Assembly: GCA_047630175.1 (NCBI GenBank)
Contig: JBLHVI010000023.1
Coordinates: forward strand, 1 to 45,723
Direction: 5' to 3'
Origin: UBA4582 sp047630175
Lineage (GTDB): Bacteria > Pseudomonadota > Gammaproteobacteria > Pseudomonadales > Azotimanducaceae
Length of the DNA stretch: 45,723 nucleotides
Position numbers and translations under genes: made by a program. Numbering within the stretch: position 1 is the first letter of the stretch; every line of letters begins with the position of its first letter. Below the pieces are notes generated by a model, which had not been told where the DNA came from, made no database searches, and saw only the letters and a list, made by a program, of their open reading frames with translations. Shown here piece by piece: positions 7,879-15,860 of the stretch.

Positions 7879-9480
7879 ATGTCAGAGTCACGACAAATTG
7901 ATGCGGTGATAGTCGGTGCTGGATTCGCCGGTATGTATATGCTCCATCGCCTGCGTAGCGCGGGATTGGATGTGCAGGTTATTGAGGCTGGTGGTGGCGT
8001 CGGGGGCACCTGGTACTGGAATCGCTACCCGGGCGCGCGTTGCGATGTAGAGAGCATGGAATACTCGTACCAATTCTCTGAGGATTTGCAGCAACAGTGG
8101 AACTGGACTGAGCGTTATGCGCCTCAGCCAGAGATCTTGGCCTATGCCAATCATGTTGCCGACCGCTTCGAACTCCGCAAAAATATCCAGTTTGACACCC
8201 GCGTTACCGCGGCTCACTTCAATGAGACTGAAAATCGATGGCAGGTCACCACCGACCAGGGTGAGGGTCTGTCTGCCCGATTCTGTGTGATGGCTACGGG
8301 TTGCCTGTCATCGACCAACCTGCCGAAATTTGAGGGACTCGATACGTTTGAGGGCGAGTGGTACCACACGGGATTGTGGCCCCACGAGGGCGTCGACTTC
8401 ACGAACAAGCGTGTCGCTATTGTCGGTACCGGTTCCTCGGCGATTCAGTCGATCCCGCAACTTGCCAAGCAGGCAGGTCATTTGACCGTATTCCAGCGCA
8501 CGCCGAACTTCTCAATACCCGCCCATAATCGACAGCTTGAGGTGAATTTTGTGGCAGCAGTGAAAGCTGATTATCCAGCGTTTCGTGCGGCGAATAATTT
8601 GCAAGCTACCTGTTTTGGTTCACGCTCTGAGGGCAACGACCAATCGGTTTTTGCGGCATCCGAGGCGCAGCGACAGCAGCACTTTGAAAGTAAATGGCAG
8701 ATTGGTGGTTTTGGTTTTCTGTCTGCCTTCAATGATTTGTTGGCGACCCGAGAAGGCAATAAATTTGCCGCAGATTTCGTCCGTGAGAAAATTCGCCAAA
8801 CGGTGAAAGATCCAGCGACTGCCGAGTCACTGTGTCCAGATCAGGTCATTGGATGTAAGCGAATCTGCGTCGATATCAACTATTTTGAAACGTATAACAG
8901 AGACAACGTGACGTTGGTAAGTGTAAAGGATCATCCCATAGAGCGTGTCACCGAACAGGGATTAGTTGTAAACGGTGAGGAATTTGCGTTCGATTGCTTA
9001 GTATTTGCCACCGGCTTTGATGCCATGACAGGCTCGCTGGCGCGCATGGACATTCGTGGTCGGGCAGGGCTGGTGCTGAAAGACAAATGGGCTGCCGGAC
9101 CGCGCACCTACTTGGGCATAGGCTCGGCAGGTTTTCCGAACCTCTTCACCATCTCCGGACCGCAGAGTCCCTCGGTGCTAACCAACATGATTTGTTCCAT
9201 TGAACAGCATGTGAACTGGGTCACTGATTGTATTTTAGCCATGAATGAACGCGGCCTGACGACCATTGAGGCAGATCAGCAAGCTGAAGATGCCTGGGTC
9301 GAACACGTCAACGACATCGCCGGCGAGACACTGTACCCGAGCTGTAATTCTTGGTATTTGGGGGCTAATGTGCCGGGTAAACCGCGAGTCTTTATGCCCT
9401 ATGTGGGGGGGTTGCCGGTTTATGCGGACAAGTGCAATGAGGTCGCGCAGAATAACTATGCGGGTTTTGTGTTGGCATAG
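7879..9480 (+). CDS. Flavin-containing Baeyer-Villiger monooxygenase (cyclohexanone monooxygenase type)
   Basis: A 533-residue protein from ATG 7879, with GAGAGG upstream; an in-frame ATG at 7747 would add 44 unrelated residues. FAD-binding GAGFAG is at 13-18, GGTWYWNRYPGARCDVES at 42-59, the Baeyer-Villiger fingerprint FEGEWYHTGLWP at 157-168 and the NADPH-binding GTGSSA at 183-188. A late ATGFDAMTGS segment closes the fold. Such enzymes use NADPH and O2 to turn ketones into esters or lactones, often alicyclic, steroid or aryl ketones. Length and motifs are complete. Divergent orientation to the sulfatase hints at shared control; a pathway linking sulfate-ester cleavage and ketone oxidation is inference. 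Confidence 0.93.
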   Translation: MSESRQIDAVIVGAGFAGMYMLHRLRSAGLDVQVIEAGGGVGGTWYWNRYPGARCDVESMEYSYQFSEDLQQQWNWTERYAPQPEILAYANHVADRFELRKNIQFDTRVTAAHFNETENRWQVTTDQGEGLSARFCVMATGCLSSTNLPKFEGLDTFEGEWYHTGLWPHEGVDFTNKRVAIVGTGSSAIQSIPQLAKQAGHLTVFQRTPNFSIPAHNRQLEVNFVAAVKADYPAFRAANNLQATCFGSRSEGNDQSVFAASEAQRQQHFESKWQIGGFGFLSAFNDLLATREGNKFAADFVREKIRQTVKDPATAESLCPDQVIGCKRICVDINYFETYNRDNVTLVSVKDHPIERVTEQGLVVNGEEFAFDCLVFATGFDAMTGSLARMDIRGRAGLVLKDKWAAGPRTYLGIGSAGFPNLFTISGPQSPSVLTNMICSIEQHVNWVTDCILAMNERGLTTIEADQQAEDAWVEHVNDIAGETLYPSCNSWYLGANVPGKPRVFMPYVGGLPVYADKCNEVAQNNYAGFVLA

Positions 9481-9539
9481 TGTTAAGGCTGTTTTACGGG
9501 AGTGATAGTCGAGCGGACGGAGAAAGTGCTGGCATGCAC

Positions 9540-9584
9540 CTTGAGCAAAGCGCGGCGTCCGATTGAGGCCACGTTTCGCTCAAG
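9540..9584. terminator. Long imperfect hairpin between convergent BVMO and pyrophosphatase genes
   Basis: CTTGAGC (9540-9546) pairs with GCTCAAG (9578-9584). After one A-C mismatch, AAGCG (9548-9552) pairs with CGTTT (9572-9576, one G-T). The 19-nt loop is GC-rich. Placement between two converging genes suits a bidirectional terminator, though neither side has a strong T-run. Confidence 0.45.
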
Positions 9585-9598
9585 TATTACTCATAGCA

Positions 9599-10132
9599 TT
9601 ACTCTGCGGCGTTAGCGCGCTCTATGGCTTCTTGAATCAACATTTTGGCCTTGTCCGCATCGCCCCAGCCTTCGACCTTGACCCATTTCCCATCTTCTAG
9701 ATCTTTGTAATGCTGAAAGAAATGTTCGATCTGTTGCAAGGTTATCTCTGGCAGGTCGCTGTAATGCGCGACTTTTTCATAGCGTCTGGTCAGATGCGTG
9801 CTGGGTACCGCGAGTATCTTCTCATCGCCGCCGGCTTCGTCAGACATCATCAACACGCCGATGGGGCGACAGTTCATAATGGCACCAGGTGTTACAGCAC
9901 GGGTGTTGGCGATGATGACGTCCACCGGGTCACCGTCGTCTGACAAGGTATGGGGCACGAAGCCGTAATTGCCAGGGTAGCGCATGGATGTGTGTAGAAA
10001 GCGGTCGACGATCATGGCGCCGGAGGCTTTGTCCATCTCATATTTGATTGGCTCGCCGCCAACGGGTACTTCAATGATGACATTGATGTCTTCGGGAGGG
10101 TTATCACCAATGGCGATCGCTTCGAGTCTCAT
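9599..10132 (-). CDS. ppa: Inorganic pyrophosphatase, family I
   Basis: A 177-residue protein from ATG 10132, preceded by AGGACAGG; an upstream in-frame GTG-type extension of 12 residues looks unnecessary. The family signature DDGDPVDV at 65-72 supplies the Mg2+-binding aspartates, with KYEMDKASG and RFLHTSMRYPGNYGFVP before it and DEKILAVP after. It hydrolyses pyrophosphate to phosphate in the cytoplasm and so pulls biosynthetic reactions forward. Length and motifs are typical of bacterial hexameric enzymes. It is monocistronic here and convergent with the BVMO gene. Confidence 0.96.
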   Translation of the reverse strand: MRLEAIAIGDNPPEDINVIIEVPVGGEPIKYEMDKASGAMIVDRFLHTSMRYPGNYGFVPHTLSDDGDPVDVIIANTRAVTPGAIMNCRPIGVLMMSDEAGGDEKILAVPSTHLTRRYEKVAHYSDLPEITLQQIEHFFQHYKDLEDGKWVKVEGWGDADKAKMLIQEAIERANAAE

Positions 10133-10418
10133 AGCCTGTCCTGATTCTGCGGAAAATTGTGTAACCAACCCGAATGATTGGCTCTCAGCGGCGCATTATT
10201 CGGATTGCGAGCACCGAAATCAAGTCGATCTGACAATCAGCGTCCTGCTGTGCCATCGACATGCCATATTTTGTTATACTTTACCGCGCGCAAGCGTGCA
10301 CGTGGCAGGTGGTTTAGTGTTTTGGGCACCGCTTGCAGGCAGTGTGCGTGCGTTTATTTCCTATGATTAGCGCCGCACTGGTACCGTCAGCTTGTTGCCC
10401 GAGGCAGCAGATCTCTAA
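10133..10418. promoter_or_regulatory. Divergent upstream region of ppa and the MFS-DAHP synthase pair
   Basis: This region must hold promoters in both directions. On the plus strand TATACT at 10275-10280 resembles a -10 box and is followed by a GC-rich run (CCGCGCG), but no good -35 lies 17 nt upstream. No gene is seen. The leader before the MFS start would be long if this box is used. Confidence 0.25.
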
Positions 10419-11765
10419 GTGCCTACATTCTTATTAGCCCAACATTTTGGTGACATGCCGCAGTTATCCGCCCATTGGCCCTTTAGCCCTAAAAATTCCC
10501 CGGTCTTCTATGGTTGGGTGATTTGGCTGCTCAGTACGCTGGGGGTGCTGTTCAGCATACCTGGGCAAACGATGGGCATGGCCGTGTTCACCGATGCCTT
10601 TATCGATGGACTGGGCTTGACGCGCACCGAGTTATCGATGGCCTATCTGGTGGGTACGGTAGGGTCTTCGTTGTTTCTGACCCGGGCCGGGCGTTGGTAC
10701 GACATCTATGGCGCACGGCTAATGATCACCGCGTCCAGTCTGCTACTGGGCATCATGGTTGCCTTTATTAGTATCAGCGATCTGCTGGCCAACTGGTTAG
10801 GTGGCGGCGTGGTCATCAGTTTCAGTCTGATCATGTTGGGCTACTTTGGCGTGCGTTTCCTCGGCCAAGGTGTGCTCACCAGTTGTGCGCGCAATGTTTT
10901 GCTGCTTTGGTTTATCAAGCGTCGAGGCCTGGTGAGCGGTGTCCGTGGCGTCTTCCTGTCATTAGGTTTTTCTCTGGCGCCTCTGCTTTTGGGTTGGATG
11001 ATTCTGACGTTTGGCTGGCGCGAGTCGCTTTGGATCATGGCGGGGGTGGTGGGCATCGGCTTCGCCCTTGTGTCTTTCGTGTTTGTCCGTGATTCCCCGG
11101 CCAGTTGTGGTTTGCGAGCTGATGGTGGCCTGTTGGACGATGCCGACACGGTTGAGGTTAAAGACATACCCAGCCTGGCATTGCGTGAAGCTAGGCGCTC
11201 ACCGGTGTTCTGGATCTATTGTTGCAGTTTGGGTATGCATGCGATGTTTGGCACTGCCCTGACATTTCATATTGTGTCGATATTCGCCGAGGCAGGACGG
11301 AACAGCGCCGAGGCCTTCGGCTATTTTTTCCCTGCGGCGGTCTTCTCGACGCTCGTAAATCTGCTGGCAAGTGCTGTCGTTGATCGGCATCCCTTGAAGC
11401 CTTATCTGCTGCTTATGCTGGTATTCTTTATTATGGGTGCGGTTGGTTTGTTAAATTTGCAGCACGACTGGGGCTTTTGGCTTTTAGCCATGGGCTTTGG
11501 TGCCGGTGGCGGTCTATGGGGGGTGACCTCAAACTTGGCTTTTATTCGTTTCTTCGGCCCCTTGCATCTGGGCGAGATTACGGGTTTGAATGCATCATTG
11601 ACGGTATTTGCGAGCGCCATCGGTCCTGCTGCGTTTAGTCTCGGCCTAGACTATTTCGGCAGTTACAATGCAGCCGTGTGGGTGAGTTTGGGCCTGCTGG
11701 TGGTTTTATTGATGGTGGCCTTGTGGGTACGCCAAGAGGAGGTGATTCATGTCGAACACGGTTGA
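10419..11765 (+). CDS. MFS transporter (second)
   Basis: Up to 448 residues with about twelve membrane segments; the first begins at FYGWVIWLLSTLGVLFSIPG. The start is uncertain: GTG 10419 gives the full length and ATG 10455 is 12 residues shorter; neither has a well-placed ribosome site (GAGG lies 14 nt before the GTG). The segment RAGRWYDIYGARLMI is the MFS loop 2-3 signature. The YGWV opening resembles MFS groups annotated as monocarboxylate or oxalate/formate-type permeases, but the substrate is unknown. Its last 17 nt overlap the DAHP synthase gene, so the two should be translated together; perhaps it moves an aromatic or shikimate-related compound, which is inference from linkage only. 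Confidence 0.82.
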   Translation: MPTFLLAQHFGDMPQLSAHWPFSPKNSPVFYGWVIWLLSTLGVLFSIPGQTMGMAVFTDAFIDGLGLTRTELSMAYLVGTVGSSLFLTRAGRWYDIYGARLMITASSLLLGIMVAFISISDLLANWLGGGVVISFSLIMLGYFGVRFLGQGVLTSCARNVLLLWFIKRRGLVSGVRGVFLSLGFSLAPLLLGWMILTFGWRESLWIMAGVVGIGFALVSFVFVRDSPASCGLRADGGLLDDADTVEVKDIPSLALREARRSPVFWIYCCSLGMHAMFGTALTFHIVSIFAEAGRNSAEAFGYFFPAAVFSTLVNLLASAVVDRHPLKPYLLLMLVFFIMGAVGLLNLQHDWGFWLLAMGFGAGGGLWGVTSNLAFIRFFGPLHLGEITGLNASLTVFASAIGPAAFSLGLDYFGSYNAAVWVSLGLLVVLLMVALWVRQEEVIHVEHG

Positions 11766-12783
11766 CCAGCATATCCAGCGGATTCGCCCGCTGATTTCAC
11801 CCGCTGTGTTATACGAAGAATTGCCGGCGACACCCCTGATCGATGCATTGGTAGATGATTCTCGGCGTGGGATTGAGGCTATTTTGTTGGGCAACGATCA
11901 ACGGCTGCTGGTCATTGTCGGCCCCTGCTCGGTGCACGATCCAGCTGCCGCCGTGGACTATGCACAGCAATTGCGTGACCAGACCCGCCATCTAGATGAC
12001 CGGCTGCTCATTATCATGCGCGTCTATTTTGAAAAACCGCGCACGGTTGTCGGCTGGAAAGGCTTAATCAACGATCCTGATATTGATGGCAGCTACCGGA
12101 TCAATCATGGCCTGCGACAGGCGCGTAAGCTGTTGTTAGACGTGGCAGCCATTGGCTTGCCAAGTGGTACTGAGTTTCTCGATACGACTTTCGGCCAGTA
12201 CTATGCTGACTTGATCAGCTGGGGGGCGATTGGCGCCCGTACCGCCGAGAGTCAAGTGCACCGCGAACTGGCCTCTGGGTTGTCGATGCCGGTGGGTATC
12301 AAGAACCGCACTGATGGCGACGTACAGGTGGCCGTCGATGCCATTCGTGCAGCTCGGCATCGGCATCTGTTTCCAAGTCTGACGAAGGAAGGTGCGCCCG
12401 CTATTTATGAGACCGCGGGCAATCAGTATGGTCATCTTATTCTGCGGGGTGGTGATCGATCGGGCACCAACTATGATGCGGCGTCAGTGTCTGCCGCTCA
12501 GCAATTGCTGCATCAGCATGACTTGCCGGACAATATTATTGTCGATTGCTCCCACGGCAACAGCCTCAAGGATCCGCGAAACCAGAGCCTTGTTGTCCAA
12601 GCAGTTTGTGATCAGTTACAGGTCGAGAAATGCCCCATTCGTGGCGTGATGCTCGAGAGTCATTTGCTGGCGGGTCGCCAGGAATATTCGTCGTCGGCGC
12701 AGTACGGTGTCAGTATTACCGATGCTTGCCTGTCATTGGCAGACACGCTGCCGTTGCTCGAGCAATTGGCGGCAACCCGCTAA
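11749..12783 (+). CDS. 3-deoxy-7-phosphoheptulonate (DAHP) synthase, class I
   Basis: A 344-residue enzyme starting at ATG 11749 with AAGAGGAGG upstream, inside the end of the MFS gene. It joins phosphoenolpyruvate and erythrose 4-phosphate in the first step of the shikimate pathway. Landmarks are GPCSVHDP at 58-65 (metal Cys60), RVYFEKPRT, KGLINDPDIDGS, GARTAESQVHRE, KNRTDGD, ILRGG and the C-terminal ESHLLAGRQ and SITDAC. It is an AroF/AroG/AroH-type enzyme; which of the three cannot be told. Residue 149 is Gly where E. coli AroG has Pro150, a site where substitution relieves phenylalanine inhibition, so feedback control may differ. Confidence 0.93.
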   Translation: MSNTVDQHIQRIRPLISPAVLYEELPATPLIDALVDDSRRGIEAILLGNDQRLLVIVGPCSVHDPAAAVDYAQQLRDQTRHLDDRLLIIMRVYFEKPRTVVGWKGLINDPDIDGSYRINHGLRQARKLLLDVAAIGLPSGTEFLDTTFGQYYADLISWGAIGARTAESQVHRELASGLSMPVGIKNRTDGDVQVAVDAIRAARHRHLFPSLTKEGAPAIYETAGNQYGHLILRGGDRSGTNYDAASVSAAQQLLHQHDLPDNIIVDCSHGNSLKDPRNQSLVVQAVCDQLQVEKCPIRGVMLESHLLAGRQEYSSSAQYGVSITDACLSLADTLPLLEQLAATR

Positions 12784-12792
12784 ATATTTTTG
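12769..12792 (+). terminator. Weak terminator at the end of the DAHP synthase gene
   Basis: GCGG, loop CAAC, CCGC form a 4-bp stem in the last codons, followed by TAAATATTTTTG, which includes the stop codon and a T-run. The short stem makes it weak. Confidence 0.35.
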
Positions 12793-12860
12793 TTTGCGGG
12801 CACACTCGGTGAAAGGCTCGGTCGGAGTTCGCGGTTAGTTGCGAGGTTGGGTATACGGCT

Positions 12861-12889
12861 TTATGACGTCATGGTTGGCCTGTTACAAT
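12861..12889 (+). promoter_or_regulatory. Possible promoter and palindrome upstream of the transglutaminase-like gene
   Basis: TACAAT (12884-12889) is a good -10 box, with TTATGA (12861-12866) 17 nt upstream as a weak -35. The perfect palindrome ATGACGTCAT (12863-12872) overlaps the -35, where a repressor or activator could bind. The leader to the start codon is about 50 nt. Confidence 0.35.
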
Positions 12890-12944
12890 GTCTTTTTGCG
12901 TGCGTAAGTAGGCGCGCAACTCACCCCTTAAAGGTTGTTCTGTC

Positions 12945-13751
12945 ATGTGGCTACGTACCCGTTGCGATCTGTCTTTCGAGATTGAAACACCGACGCCTTT
13001 TGTCTTGATGTTGCGCCCACGGAGCGGCGCCCAGCAATGGATAGCCAAGGAAGAATACCAAATTATGCCGAGCGTGCCAGCGTTCGAATTCACCGACGAT
13101 TATGGCAATCTTTGCCAGCGCCTTATCGCGCCGCCGGGGTCTTTTATGTTGCATACCGCAGCCGAAGTAAATACGGCGGATGCTGTTGACCGTGATGCAG
13201 GTGCGCCCTTTGTTGAAATTCAGCACCTGCCAGATTTCGCGTTGAGATATTTGCTGCCGAGTCGTTTTTGCGAGTCTGACCGTTTCGGCCAAATGGCCAT
13301 GAACATTACAGAAGGACAATTACTCGGATACGACCAAGTCGCTGCCATTGAAACGTGGTTGCGCAAGACGATTAGCTATGAGCCGGGTAGAAGTGTTATC
13401 CCCGTCTCTGCGATTGAAGTCAACCTGCGTCAGTGGGGTGTGTGCCGCGACCTTTCTCATCTGGGTATCGCCTTGTGCCGTAGCTTGAGCATTCCGGCAA
13501 GAATGGTGGTGGGTTACCTTTACAATCTGCAACCCATGGATATGCACGCGTGGTTTGAAGCCTTTGTCGGTGGTCGCTGGTATACCTTTGATGCGACCCA
13601 AAGTGCGTCGCAGGCTATTGTCGACAGTGCTTACGTGGCGATAGGTTACGGTCGCGATGCTGCTGACGTGGCCGTATACAATCAGTTTGGGCCATCAGTA
13701 TTTCCCCTTGAACATCGTGTTAGTGTCGAGCGAATGACCGAGCGGGGATAA
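12945..13751 (+). CDS. Transglutaminase-like cysteine protease-fold protein
   Basis: A 268-residue protein with a complete catalytic triad: Cys167 in WGVCRDLSHL, His201 in MDMHAWFEAF and Asp216 in WYTFDAT. The N-terminal 120 residues form the beta-rich region usual for bacterial transglutaminase-like proteins with this arrangement (opening with an LxFE-type strand, then a PxGxF segment). No signal peptide is seen. Such proteins are mostly peptidases or amidases rather than cross-linking enzymes, and many are linked to peptide modification or circular-peptide processing; no partner is visible here. It has its own likely promoter and a terminator that overlaps the convergent crotonase gene. Confidence 0.87.
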   Translation: MWLRTRCDLSFEIETPTPFVLMLRPRSGAQQWIAKEEYQIMPSVPAFEFTDDYGNLCQRLIAPPGSFMLHTAAEVNTADAVDRDAGAPFVEIQHLPDFALRYLLPSRFCESDRFGQMAMNITEGQLLGYDQVAAIETWLRKTISYEPGRSVIPVSAIEVNLRQWGVCRDLSHLGIALCRSLSIPARMVVGYLYNLQPMDMHAWFEAFVGGRWYTFDATQSASQAIVDSAYVAIGYGRDAADVAVYNQFGPSVFPLEHRVSVERMTERG

Positions 13752-13777
13752 CACCGGCATCGGGGTTAATCTTTTTT
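13749..13777 (+). terminator. Intrinsic terminator of the transglutaminase-like gene
   Basis: TAAC-A-CCG, loop GCAT, CGG-G-GTTA form a 7-bp stem with one A-G mismatch, followed at once by ATCTTTTTT. The tail overlaps the last codons of the opposing crotonase gene. Confidence 0.5.
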
Positions 13778-14605
13778 CGCTTGCTGCCGAACAATATCGA
13801 TGCCCGCTGGGTCTATGTTGCTGCCGTGCACTTGTTGGTTGTTGGCGTGACCGAGTTGTTGTAACGACATGGCCGCCTGTAGTGCACTCCAAATACCTTG
13901 ATTATCTTGCATCTGGTTGACGGATTGCTTGGCGAGTTTCAAGCCCATGCTGGGTCGTTTGGCTATATGCTCGGCTAACGCTTGCGTGTGGCTTGTGAGT
14001 TCATCACGGGGCACTACATGGTTGACCATACCTAGCGATTTCGCTTCGGCGGCACTCAAGGCATCACCCGTGAACAGCATTTCCTTTGCCTTGCGAACGC
14101 CGACCTCCCAGGGGTGGGCAAAGTACTCGACACCATTGACGCCGAAAGCGACAACGGGATCAGAAAATTGCGCGTCCTCGCTGGCGACAATCAAATCGCA
14201 AATCCACACCAGCATCAAGCCGCCGGCGATGACCTTACCTTGAACCTCGGCGATAACAGGCTTGGGTAGATTTCGCCAGCGCCAGCAAAGACCGAGATAG
14301 ATCTCTTGTTCGACGGCCATATAGCCTTCAGCACCCGGCAGATCAAAACCTCCCCAGGTAGACACCGGGGTAAAGTCAGCCATGCTGCTTTGATCTCTCA
14401 AGTCATGTCCAGACGAAAAGTGCGGACCCTCGGCAGCCAAGATAATGACCTTTGCTTGGTTGTCTTGACAGGCACGATCGAAAGCATCGTTAAGGGCGTA
14501 CAGCATGGCCTTGTCCTGCGCGTTACGCGCCTCGGCGCGATCCAGAACAATGCGCGCCACACCGTTGGCTGGTTCCTCATAACGGATGCCTGCGTTTGGG
14601 TTCAT
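13766..14605 (-). CDS. Crotonase-fold protein (enoyl-CoA hydratase/isomerase family) lacking both usual glutamates
   Basis: A 279-residue crotonase with the oxyanion-hole regions FSSGHDL (63-69) and KVIAGGLMLVWICD (124-137). In classical hydratases the second motif carries Glu (GGGCE) and the next strand gives a second Glu (PEI). Here the aligned positions are Met131 and Val151 (SDPVVAFG). The distal GVEYFAHPWEVG segment is typical of a crotonase subgroup annotated as enoyl-CoA hydratases. The fold and CoA binding are clear, but hydratase chemistry is doubtful; isomerase, thioesterase-like or other crotonase activity is possible. It follows the redoxin gene by 72 nt on the same strand and may be cotranscribed. 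Confidence 0.85.
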   Translation of the reverse strand: MNPNAGIRYEEPANGVARIVLDRAEARNAQDKAMLYALNDAFDRACQDNQAKVIILAAEGPHFSSGHDLRDQSSMADFTPVSTWGGFDLPGAEGYMAVEQEIYLGLCWRWRNLPKPVIAEVQGKVIAGGLMLVWICDLIVASEDAQFSDPVVAFGVNGVEYFAHPWEVGVRKAKEMLFTGDALSAAEAKSLGMVNHVVPRDELTSHTQALAEHIAKRPSMGLKLAKQSVNQMQDNQGIWSALQAAMSLQQLGHANNQQVHGSNIDPAGIDIVRQQAKKD

Positions 14606-14677
14606 GCCGTGCCCTCTTTTTGATGCTGCCGCTTTATGCGCCGGGTTTGCCTGCGGTTCTGCTTGTTTGGTCAGCCT

Positions 14678-15775
14678 TTATGGCTGCCAAGCGTCATAAT
14701 AGTTTTCTGCCCCTTCGCGCTTGATATCGGTGACCCAATCGCCCTCGTAGGGCCATTCAGCCTCGGCGTCAGGGCGTGGTCCTTGCCAGAAGCGCGCCAT
14801 GGGACCGTCACCCACAGGTTCTAACGACCAAGCTTGGCGTCGAAAATTCCAATTGTCAGGTACCAGCTCGTGGGCGGCACGAAAATGTTTCACCGCCAAG
14901 TCGCGTTTGCCGACGGTGACGAAATGCGTTGCCAGCTCAAAATGCGCATGTCCCATCGCTTGGTCAGCATTACGCGGTCGAGACCGCGCAATCACGGTCT
15001 CGTTATCCATTGCAAAAGTGCTGTCCTTGCCGCGAGTTACCCAGTCACGTAGCGCGGCATGATAGTCGGCCGCATTGGTCGTAATTTGCATAGCTTCGGC
15101 GCGCATCTCTTTTAAGCGCTTGGGTGTATTTTCCGGCATTTGGGCCGCGACGGGTGCGGCATCTGTTGGGGGCGGGGGAGCAGCTTCAGCCGGGCGCACT
15201 ATCATGCCATCCTCATCGATCCAGATGCTGCTAGGAATATTCACCACGCCAAATAAATCAGCCAGCACATGATGCTTATCAATCAATGCTGGGTGTGTGG
15301 GGCTTGCGGCTTCAATCGCCGCGCGACAGCCCTCAGCGCCCAACGTATCCATGCCCACAGTGATTAACTCGAAACCCTGCGGTGCGTACTCTTCGCGAAG
15401 TGCCTGCCACACGGACAGGTGGGCGAAACAGCCTCAGTAGGGGGCCCACGCATAGACGAGCACCTTCTTGCCCTTCAAACTGGATAACGTAAATAAATTG
15501 CCGTCTAGGTCGGGTAAGGTCAGGTCCGGCGCGATGGCTGTGGCAAGGGTTTTGCCGCCAACCGTGTCTGGTCCTAGGGCCCAACACTGCTCGCTGGCTT
15601 CACTTGCTAACGGTAAACCCATATCTCGCGCAAGCAGTTCAACGTCCAACGTGTCGCCTGACTGACCCCGTAGAGGAATACATATGTCGCCCTTGCAGGC
15701 GCCTTCTGGTTTGATTTTCCAACCTGTACCTTGCTCGAACTCAGCAACGGGTAGGGTCAATGATTTCAATAACAT
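14678..15775 (-). CDS. Redoxin (ResA/TlpA-like) with in-frame TGA at the active site; probable selenoprotein
   Basis: ATG 15775 opens a frame that reads through a single TGA (15434-15436) to a TAA at 14678, giving 365 residues with Sec at 114. Residues 1-80 form an N-terminal domain with GWKIKPEGACKGDICIPL. Residues 83-190 are a thioredoxin fold: LTLPDLDGNLFTLSSLKGKK, then YAWAP-Tyr-Sec-Gly-Cys-Phe, exactly where redoxins carry the catalytic Cys, then FELITVGMDTLG, HPALIDKHHVLADLFG with cis-Pro (NIPS), and SIWIDEDGMIVRP. Residues 260-365 include a TPR-like helix pair and a conserved-looking tail ending GAENYYDAWQP. Both flanks are intact, so the TGA is best read as selenocysteine. No signal peptide is seen, so it should be a cytoplasmic thiol-disulfide or peroxide enzyme. 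A nonsense mutation remains possible. Confidence 0.78.
15406..15424 (-). other. Hairpin just downstream of the TGA, weak SECIS candidate
   Basis: On the mRNA strand GCCCAC (15424-15419) pairs with GTG-T-GGC (15412-15406, one bulged U) around a 6-nt loop CUGUCC, beginning 9 nt after the TGA. Bacterial SECIS elements are hairpins in this zone with a G among the first two loop bases and often a bulged U. The bulge is present but the loop G is third, so the match is imperfect. Confidence 0.3.
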
Positions 15776-15800
15776 AGGGGGCCCCTGAATAAATTTAATG

Positions 15801-15818
15801 GTCTGCTTGCCGGCAGAC
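15801..15818 (-). other. Intercistronic hairpin upstream of the redoxin gene
   Basis: GTCTGC and GCAGAC form a 6-bp perfect stem with a 6-nt loop, in the 85-nt gap after the spermidine-synthase-like gene. On the minus strand it is followed by CATTAAATTTATTC, which is AT-rich but not a T-run; it could be a weak terminator or an mRNA processing site. Confidence 0.35.
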
Positions 15819-15860
15819 TAACGCATTATGCTGAACCTTGCGAGTTTGTCGCTAGACGGC

